Below, piece by piece: positions 55,922-64,000 of a stretch of DNA of 64,000 bases. Both the position numbers and the translations under genes were made by a program. The notes under the pieces were generated by a model. That model saw only the letters and a list, made by a program, of their open reading frames with translations, was not told where the DNA came from and made no database searches. Each line of letters begins with the position of its first letter. Positions within the stretch are counted from its first letter, which is position 1. Origin of the DNA: Mesocentrotus franciscanus (lineage: Eukaryota; Echinodermata; Echinoidea; Camarodonta; Strongylocentrotidae); the NCBI GenBank assembly GCA_037976565.1, contig CP137675.1:13224534-13288533 (forward strand). Reading direction: 5' to 3'.

Positions 55922-58840
55922 AACGCGCAGGGGAAATCGAGGTGGCGAACGTACAAACTGTCACCGAAATAAATGTATGGCATCACTGCCTCACCGTTCA
56001 AAGGGTAAACTTGATCGACCACAACAGAGTGTCTCCTTTTGTATGATTAATACACGTTCGATCCGTAATAAAACCTCTGAATTCAATGGCTTTGTTATAG
56101 ATAATGACCTTGACATTGTTGGTGTATGTGAGACATGGTTGCATCCAGATGATGATGCTGTAATAGCAGCCCTAAATCCAGGTGGTTACAGGTTTAGTCA
56201 TACACCAAGACTCCATAAAAGAGGTGGTGGAGTCGCACTCCTTTATCGTAGTAACTTGGATGTTAAAGTTGTTCCTTCCTCACTTAATATTAGTACATTT
56301 GAAATGACTGAAATCAGCATTGTACATAATTCTATATTTATGGATGTGTGTGTTATCTATAGGCCCCCGAGTGCCTCATCCTCTCTCAAGCAATTCATAG
56401 ATGATTTCTCTTGTCTCTTAGACTACCTTCTTTTTAAGAATTCTAGTTTGTTAATTGCTGGGGATTTTAACATTCATATTGATAATGTTTCCCCAAATAC
56501 CAGGCTTTTCCTCGAAACTCTAAGTGCTTATGACCTTATACAACATATTCAGGTCCCAACACACATACATGGCCACACTCTGGACTTGCTTATCACTCGC
56601 CAGTCAGATAGAAAAAAACGTGACAGATGTAATGGTGGTGGATGGTCTTTCTGACCATTCAGCCATAATTTGTAAGTTGAACTTAATAAAACCTCCTGCT
56701 GCAAAGAGTGTGATACACACACGTAACATCAAATCCATAAATATTGTAACATATTTATGGAAAGAATTACTGAACTATCTCTCCTTGGAAACTGTTCAAG
56801 TAGTGATGTTTCAGAATCTGTTGAATTTTATAATTCTCTATCTGTCCTTGATGAGTATGCTCCTGTGAAACAGAGATGTGTCACAGTTCGCCCTAACACA
56901 CAGTGGTACTGTCAAGATATTGCAAACAAAAAACTCCAACGTAGGAAATTAGAGCGCAAATGGCTTAAATCAGGCCTAGAGTCTGATCGTAAGAAATATC
57001 AGAACCAGCGTCAGTTAGTGCAGCTAAGTGTTCGCGCTGCCAAAACATCATATAACTCTATGTTGGTTAAAAGCTGCACAAGTACAAAACAGCTTTTTAG
57101 AGTTGCAAATGTTCTGCTTAACAGAAGTCAGAAATCTCCCCTTCCTACTTATGTAAATCTTGCAGATCGCTTTAACAATTTCTTTGTGGAAAAAAAAGAA
57201 TGTTAGATCAGCTCTTACTAATATCGGAGGGTTTGAAATTCCTTTGATTACAGAAAAAACACTAGATACACTATCTCCAACATCACCTGATGAGATTGAG
57301 TCAATCATAATGAGTTCACCTTCTAAATCCTGTGAACTTGACCCCATACCAACATCGCTTTTGAAACAATGTCTCCCTGCTATTTTACCATCAATTGTAA
57401 CTATAATAAACTCAAGTTTTGGTTCGGGGATAGTTCCTGACAGTATGAAGATTGCAGCAGTGCGTCCCACCTTGAAAAAAAATCTAATTTGGACAGTGAA
57501 TGTCTCCAGAACTATAGACCTATCTCAAATTTGTCATATCTGTCCAAACTCGCAGAACGAGTGGCTTTCTCACGTCTTCGCACATACCTAATTGAAAATA
57601 ATTTAATTGATGATTTTCAATCTGCCTACCGCCCGCACCATAGCGTTGAAACACTGCTAACTAATCTTGTGGACAGTATCCTCTCTGAAATGGACAAAGG
57701 TAATATTACTTTTCTTGTGCTACTTGATAATTATGTCAAGTGCTTTCGACACTATTGACCACACAATACTTGTTAAGAGACTACACTATCTTGGGGTAAT
57801 AGGCACTGCGTTGCAGTGGTTTTCATCATACATTTACAAAAGAACCCAGTATGTCTCTGTAAATGATTCTCAATCCGACAAAACTGATCTTTCATATGGT
57901 GTACCACAAGGTTCTGTTGGTGGCCCGTTATTGTTTTCTGTCTACCTTGAGCCAATCAGTACAATAATTAGAAAGCATAATATAAAGTATCATTGTTGCG
58001 CTGATGACATTCAGCTGTTCGTTTCTGTACATCCTTCCTCAGATGCAATTGCAGATGCTAGGAGAACTTTAGAGGCCTGTATTCATGACATGAAAGGCTG
58101 GATGGATTCCAACGGTCTTAAAATAAATGAAAATAAAACTGAGTTTATCATTTTGGGCTCTAAGAATTCTTTACTGAGAGCTAATCATCCTTTAGGTTTG
58201 CATGTAGGTGGCAAAGTTATAAAGCCAGCCTCAAAGGTTCGTGATCTTGGTGTGATATTTGAAAATGATATGTCATTTATTGGACATGTATCTAGCATAT
58301 CGAAGTCTGTGAGATATCAACTACGGAACCTTGGGTTCATACGAAAATCTTTGACTAGACAAGCATGTGAACAATTAATCCATGCATTAATCTTATCTCG
58401 CTTAGATTTTTGTAATTCTATTCTATTTGGACTCACCAAACAGCAGCAAGATAGACTGCAATCCCTCCAAAATTCCAGTGCAAGACTCCTTACTTTCACA
58501 CCAAGAATGTCCTCTATTACCCCTATATTACGCTCTCTCTACACTGGCTACTTGTCCAGAAAAGGGTCCACTTTAAAATTATGTTACTTGTTTATCGGGC
58601 CCTCCATGGAATTTCACCACAATATATTAAAGACTCACTACACCCCTACAATCCAACTCGTACATTAAGATCTGGAAGTGATAATTTGCTGCAAATTCCT
58701 CGCACCCATCATTCATGGGGAGACAATGCTTTTTCGCATGCAGCAGCCAAATTATGGAATAAGCTTCCCCCATCACTTCGCTGTATTGCAACATACTCCA
58801 CCTTTAAAGATAGTCTTAAGACTTACCTACTCCATCTGTA
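55878..58840 (+). pseudogene. CR1-like LINE endonuclease and reverse transcriptase ORF, frameshifted
   Basis: The APE endonuclease is at about 56030-56680: MINTRSIRNK, DIVGVCETWL, GGGVALLYRS, CVIYRPPS, LLIAGDFNIH and, after a frameshift near 56620, GLSDHSAIIC. The linker includes LDEYAPVKQRCVTVRPNTQW. RT follows: SPSKSCELDPIPTSLLKQ, NYRPISNLSYLSKLAERVAF, QSAYRPHHSVETLL, SSAFDTIDH, YGVPQGSVGGPLLFSVYLEP, HCCADDIQLF, VRDLGVIFEN and SRLDFCNS. The tail reads PRTHHSWGDNAFSHAAAKLW and NKLPPSLR, ending at TAA. At least five frame changes are needed, and the catalytic YADD is CADD, so the copy is dead though nearly full length. Confidence 0.88.
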
Positions 58841-59330
58841 ACCCATTATTTCTTTAAGTTGTATAAGTTTATTTTACTATATCCATAATTAATATTTTGT
58901 TTGTATATACATCTGCGCTTAATTAGTTATCACCCTTTAGTCTCATTGGCTGCCCGAGTGGGGCCTGGTGGCCTCGGATGCTAGAGCTCCTGTGAATCAT
59001 GTGCTGACTGGGCTAGTCCCTCAAACAGTCGGTGAACAGAGCAGCTGGAGGGCACCGGGCCCCACCGGGCGGAGCTGAGGATTGAAATGGGTGTTGCAAA
59101 GTTGTTGTTTTTGAGTTTTATCAAATATACATTTATTTTACTTGTACTAAAGAGAACTGTTGCTGAGCTAGCGCCATGAGCGTCCCTGGACGATTTTGCT
59201 CAAACTACTTAAATTCAATTTACACATAGGAGTAAATTAGGCATTGTTAATTTAAGTACAAGACTGGCTGCCTTTGTACTCTACAAATACATTAATGAGG
59301 AATCTACAGATCCATATATTTATGTGTATG
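58841..59330. other. LINE 3' region and unassigned sequence
   Basis: A likely LINE 3' UTR follows the stop codon. From 58945 to 59080 lies a GC-richer stretch (GCCCGAGTGGGGCCTGGTGG, CACCGGGCCCCACCGGGCGG) that may be another repeat. No simple-repeat tail was identified, so the 3' boundary is uncertain. Confidence 0.4.
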
Positions 59331-60020
59331 TGTAGGCTTTCCCACCAGCGCACTTTTACGAGCATTTTGGCGAAACTGGCCAGGGAAGCGTGTAAAAAAC
59401 ATTGCGCGGCCGGGGCAAATCCGTACAGAGGCTGCTCGGAGATTGTACGGAAATCGTGCAATTTCACTGCAGTAGCCGTGCAGTCTCCGCAGTCTCCGTA
59501 GCCTCCGCTGAAGAGCCGAGACGAATGATGAAGAACTGCAGGAGATGGCCAATATATACCCATCTAAAAAATGTTTGGCCCCTCTCAAGGCGGCTGCACG
59601 GCCATGGTGCGGGAGCTGTGGGGTTGCCGCAGGATAACTGCTCAATTACACGGGCAGCGAGTAGCAACCTTGCGATAGCTGTGCGATGGCCGTGCGAATG
59701 TCCCACGAGTCTACAATCTCTGTCCGATTTTTTTGTTTTGCCCCCATGTTCACCGGAAAATCGTGCGTTTGCTGCACGATCAGCGCGAGGCCTCCCCGCG
59801 ATGCCCGTGCGGGGATTGTGCAATGCCACCGACGACATGTCTACGGGCTACGGGCTAACGATTTTTTTTTCAAATTTGTATAACTTCGCGCGAAACAAAA
59901 TCGTAGAGGCCGCGAAGCCCGTGAATCCGTATGAAAATCTCACGGCCGCCTCCTGCGTCCGGACGGAGGCCGCACGAAAAAGGGGGTACGGGCAGTATAC
60001 GGGCTCCGTAGACTAATCGC
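59330..60020. repeat. CpG-rich block of recurring CGTGCG/TACGGG words
   Basis: About 700 bp far richer in G, C and CpG than its surroundings, full of CCGTGCG, CTCCGTAG, GCACGATC and TACGGGC words on both strands. It yields long open frames both ways (e.g. 59402-60016), but neither strand shows a domain. It is judged to be repeat-derived, perhaps related to 54590-54780. Confidence 0.45.
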
Positions 60021-60765
60021 AGGCCAAATGCAAACTAGGCATCATCTGTATATAGGCCCAGGTCCCAGTCCAGGCCATGCTCTGAGATTTGTGTCGTTTT
60101 CAGGTCAGAACTAGCCCTATTTCATGTTTTAGGCCTATATGACTTAAACAAAAGGCCGATGATCGCTCTACACTAGGGCGTACAAGTTACAACGTTCAAA
60201 AGTATGTCAGGACTCAGTTAGCTTCAGGTCAAATCATCTGTCAAATCATCATGCCGACCGTTACACAATGTAAGGTGCTTAAAGCTGTTGAATTAAACTG
60301 AAGCCCGACGCCAGTGCATGGTTGCTTTCGGCCCATCCCAACTGGTGTACTATAGTCTTGTACTGACTGAATTTGGCAATCAAATGATACCTGAGGTACT
60401 AGAAATGACATACCAGAGTCCGGAACCCTTCTTAAAGAATAGCCTTCGGGTCCTTACTAAAATATACCTTTTGTTTAATGTGACGTGAATCGTCGAACTG
60501 GGGAGGCTTGTTTAAACCGCATGAAACAAGTTATAGTATACATGGTTTATAATGGTATAGGTCTATGCCTCACTTTTCTTGAATGCCATGCCACCACCTG
60601 AACAGTCGTTCATGACTCTCAGTACCATCAATCGTTTACCGTGTCAATTATTTGGTTGTCAACATTGTTGCAATTGAAGATCTTGTTTAGAAATGAAATA
60701 AAAACGATAAACGTTATACTCTATGGACTCTTGATGTTGTTTAGTGCTTAGTTATGTATCAATAT
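60020..60765. other. Unassigned
   Basis: No gene or repeat recognised. Confidence 0.45.
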
Positions 60766-60768
60766 TGA

Positions 60769-61536
60769 AGGGCAAGTCCACTACAAAAATAACTTACTTT
60801 AATTAGAAGCAGAAAAATCAGACAAACCAATCAAAAAAGTTTGAGCAAAATCGGATAACTAATAAGAAAGTTATGAATTTTTAATGACATGAAAACTTTG
60901 AAAATCACTAGACAAATTGGCAACTCACTCATGAGTCTGTGACGTCATGTCCTCACTATCCACTAATTATTTTCTTTATATTGATAATATAAATTTCCTA
61001 TTTTCTCCCTAAGAATCTTATTTCTTCACACCAGCATCCAAGTTAGATTGATAGTAATATGTTTTTTGTGTGGATGCACTAATAAAGAGTATTTTTTTGC
61101 CAGTTAAGTCATGAAAAATTTGAATTTTGATAAACTATTTATATAAAAATCTATAATTATGAATATACAATATTCAGAAAATAGTATCAATTCTTCAAAG
61201 TTCATGAAATTTTTGTGAAATGTCATGCACGCAATATGATACAAATAATATAACCTGGGCAAATACATGGGGAAATCAAGTTTTGGGGGATAAAAGGAAA
61301 TTAATCGGTTTAAACTATATAAAGCAATTGATAAATAGTGAGGACATGACGTCACAAACTGATAACTAAATTGGCAATTTGTGTAGTGATTTCCATTGTT
61401 CCATAGTTTTACATACTTTTTCAAAAATTCATAACTTTCTTATTAGTTATCCGATTGTGCTCAAACCTGTTTTGATTGGTTTGTCTGATTTTTCTGCTTC
61501 TATTAAAGTAAGTTATTTTTGGAGTGGACTTGCCCT
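60769..61536. mobile_element. 768-bp element with ~130-bp inverted ends, TTAA-type target
   Basis: AGGGCAAGTCCACT at 60769 and its near-complement (AGTGGACTTGCCCT) ending at 61536 begin inverted repeats of about 130 bp (AATAACTTACTTTAAT, AATCAGACAAACCAATCAAA, ATCGGATAACTAATAAGAAA). The flank is TTGA at 60765 and TTAA at 61537, consistent with a mutated TTAA duplication. GACATGACGTCACA-like words also face each other inside. There is no transposase, so it is non-autonomous. Confidence 0.7.
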
Positions 61537-61702
61537 TTAAACACTTACACCTAGAAGTACCGGTGTCATGAATACCCGTGTCCTAAAGACCGTGTGTCCT
61601 AGTGTCCATAGATCTAAAGACAACTTAATTGACACACTATGCCATACGCACTGGGGTACTGAAGTGGGAGACTTGGGGGCAGTTGTCCCCCAAAAAAAAA
61701 AA

Positions 61703-61709
61703 AAAAAAT

Positions 61710-61754
<45 letters not shown>

Positions 61755-61757
61755 TAA
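61703..61757 (+). repeat. Poly-A and (TA)n microsatellite
   Basis: A poly-A run at about 61693-61708 is followed by TATATA interrupted once by TGTA. It borders the reversed composite repeat. Confidence 0.85.
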
Positions 61758-61995
61758 TTCAAACGAGGTTTATTTCTTATTCGATACCAGTAATTTTCAA
61801 GTGTTGCTGAAATGACATGATTTTCCGGGGTTTTTCTCACTGTTTTGTAAATTATACTTTTTATGCGATTTTGGAAAATGACAATTTCCCAAAATTATAG
61901 TCAAGCAGAAAACCCCTAAAGTGCACTTTTTACATAGGAAATGTGCCCCCTTTTACTTCAGATAAACGCCCCTTTTAAAAATGTCAAAAATTCCC
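61755..61995 (-). repeat. Composite repeat, copy C (reverse)
   Basis: The + strand has AGGTTTATTTCTTATTCGAT and ATTATACTTTTTATGCG, complementary to the conserved body at 10850-10960 and 30470-30560. It then has GTGCCCCCTTTTACTTCAGA and CGCCCCTTTT, the reversed 24-bp minisatellite unit. This joins the two repeat classes in one family. Confidence 0.65.
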
Positions 61996-61999
61996 CGTT

Positions 62000-63590
62000 A
62001 TTACAAAGAAGAAGAAAAAAAAGTCAGTCAGTCAGTCACTCAATAGTGTCTGACAGTAAAGTCTAGAAAGTAAACGGGTTTCATTGCATAATTTGAATAC
62101 TAGGAGACTGATAACGTTTAAATTTCACAGATAGGACATACGTGACATATTCATAATTCCTGCAGAATTTGATGTTGGCTGCAAAGGGATACACTACCTT
62201 TAAAAACCATTGCCCATAATGCCACCTGGTGGTGATGCGGATTTTTTCTTCTCCCTCCCCCATTATGCCATTGGCTATACGCATCATAATTTTATATATT
62301 ATATCTTACATAAATCTTACAGTTTATTCCGTGCTAGTATAATAGATACGGATAATTTGATAGGTAGGACACTCATTTTTGTTACACCGGCGTACTATAT
62401 CCATGCGGACTACACACAAAGACCCGCAGCTTCTTGTGTTTACAGTCTTTTCCCCCAGGAGAACCTCCTAGAAATGGGTAGCCACTATTACGAAAAGGGG
62501 CCCATTACAAATGACTGGACAGGACCACATTCTAACCAGGCCCCCTTTATTCGATGGACTTGTTCATTCACTTCACTAAAATTAAGACCACCACCCCTCC
62601 GATGGACCTCTAGGAAGAAAAGAGCCATTGAATAAATAGCACTTGATAGTGCCACCCAGTCCTCTGTATTTTATACGGAAAATAAAAACAACCAACCTAC
62701 CAACCAACCATTCAAACAGTTCCCCTCCTGGCTGGGTCCACGCTCTGCTACTAGTACTCTCAATCCCTCCATATTTGTTTAATTTCTTTTCTTCAGATCC
62801 TTTCTTCCGTGTCATTTAATAGATCATTTTGCACTGAAACGGCAAGTCACTCCAGCAAAGAGAACTGTACTTTATCCTATTTATTATTTTCCCCCTTTAG
62901 ATAACAAGATAAAATGTAAAAATACACCACAGATCCAAGAGCTCGTTAATCCCGTAAGAGGATTGCATGCATGCAACATATCATGAAAGTTACGTAAACA
63001 TGTAATAATGAATAAATGATGCGTGAATTAAAAAAGGAATAGTCAATTGGAAACGTTTAATTTCTTGTACAATCAGAAATAGCAAAATATAAAGATTTAT
63101 TTACCATTATACAATATTTGCGTATTATAAAATTGTACGCAGCACTTAATAAATACATGAAAACAACACGATTTTTCATCGTTGAAAGACTGATACATTT
63201 TATTTTTTTTACATCCAGTTTTGAATTATTAGATTAATACATAGGCCTATCCTTTGTATTACTCATTCGTGACATGCATGGGCAAATTTGGAACACAGGT
63301 ATGAACAACTTTACATTCATCAGTTGCAGATAGATGGATGGCACATATAATAAATCCATATAATAAATCCATGAAGACCTATAGTTATTAGTTATTACAG
63401 TAGTACTCTCGGAATGTACAGCTCTGGAAATCCGCTGTCAATGGAGACATTCAACCACTAGCTTGGAGTGGATTCCAGTATAATTTTGGAGTGGATTCAA
63501 CTCCAAAACGGAGTGATCCTTGATAAGACTCCGAAAAGAGTGCATTTCCACTCATCTTCATAAAGAGATTAAGATATTTCTGTATTAAAC
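62000..63590. other. Unassigned
   Basis: No supported gene. A short open frame at 62210-62635 has no domain. GTCAGTCAGTCA and CAACCAACC microsatellite-like runs occur at 62022-62040 and 62687-62712. Confidence 0.45.
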
Positions 63591-63596
63591 AGAATC

Positions 63597-63792
63597 GGGC
63601 AAGTCCATGCTATTTGTCCCATACGGGTATCGACCATAATCTAAGTTTTTCGTACAGTCAAGCTGATAGCCCGAATAGAGTTTGAATCAGTTAAAATGTC
63701 AAATGAAATGATGTTATTATGTCAATTTACGTTCATAATTCCACAATACAATAGTACTTGGTAACGTATTGGGGCATATCTTGGACTTGCCC
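63597..63792. mobile_element. Possible 196-bp MITE with GGGCAAGTCC ends
   Basis: GGGCAAGTCCATGCTAT at 63597 faces its imperfect complement ending GGACTTGCCC at 63792. Similarity continues inward as CCCATACG / CCCAATACG. The end sequence recalls the element at 60769. No target duplication seen. Confidence 0.45.
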
Positions 63793-64000
63793 GGTTGAAG
63801 AAAGACATTCTGTGTATTAACATTTATTTATATAATATAATTGAACAAATAACTCTGCTAGTACGATATATAAAATAAGTATAAGATATTGCTCTACTAC
63901 GATTTCAGTTAAAATTTTTGATAATACCATACATGAGTACAACAACAATATAATTTTTTTTAAAGTTATGAAGATAAGTAATGATAAAATACATGTAATT

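Noticed and set aside
59402..60016. 204-codon + strand open frame in the GC-rich block
   Set aside because: High GC lowers stop frequency; the opposite strand is equally open and neither frame shows domains or splice logic.

Overview
The window is nuclear DNA from an animal with spliced genes and dense repeats. It most likely comes from an echinoid (sea urchin) or a close echinoderm relative. The evidence is one gene built from tandem SRCR-domain exons, APE-type LINEs (one with a 2A-like NPGP peptide), tRNA-derived SINEs, many short inverted-repeat DNA elements, and an apparent haplotype-scale duplication. The species cannot be fixed from sequence alone. No bacterial-style genes, CRISPR arrays, rRNA genes or intact tRNA genes are seen. 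A 500-base N gap lies at 37601-38100.

The one clear, apparently intact protein gene is on the + strand at 38970-50936. It has a signal-peptide exon, seven SRCR exons that all begin and end in phase 1, and a last exon with a transmembrane helix and a short tail. Joined, the exons give an open frame of 2691 nt (896 codons plus stop). The predicted product is a type I membrane scavenger-receptor-like protein. The SRCR exons recur about every 980 bp together with their introns. Exons 6 and 7 look identical, and exon 8 matches them only over its first two thirds, so the array is evolving by recent duplication and conversion.

Layout: 1-700, tail of a LINE. 1160-1340 and 13557-13750, two clusters of a strict 13-bp motif in both orientations. 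2428-3985, a foldback-like inverted-repeat element. 4000-9400, mostly unassigned, with a duplicated candidate exon, a TA-flanked MITE and a SINE. 10200-12900, a composite satellite-like repeat. 13770-20000, relics of an SGNH-hydrolase-like element and a degenerate tandem array. 19362-25391, a near-identical duplication whose second copy carries a 2033-bp indel, probably two haplotypes joined by the assembler. 25224-28580, a small TTAA element and unassigned sequence. 28595-35087, a 6.5-kb element with long inverted ends and a 9-bp target duplication, containing nested repeats, a TTAA element and an L1-like relic. 35402-37580, a SINE split by a 1857-bp inverted-repeat element full of GATATC-centred palindromes.

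38970-50936 is the SRCR gene, whose first intron holds a reversed LINE. 51300-55400 is mostly unassigned. 55499-58930 is a frameshifted, nearly full-length CR1-like LINE. 59330-64000 holds a CpG-rich block, a 768-bp TTAA/TTGA-flanked element, a reversed composite-repeat copy and otherwise unassigned sequence.

All boundaries and domain calls come from reading the sequence by eye. No alignment or database search was run, and identity statements mean no difference was seen by eye.
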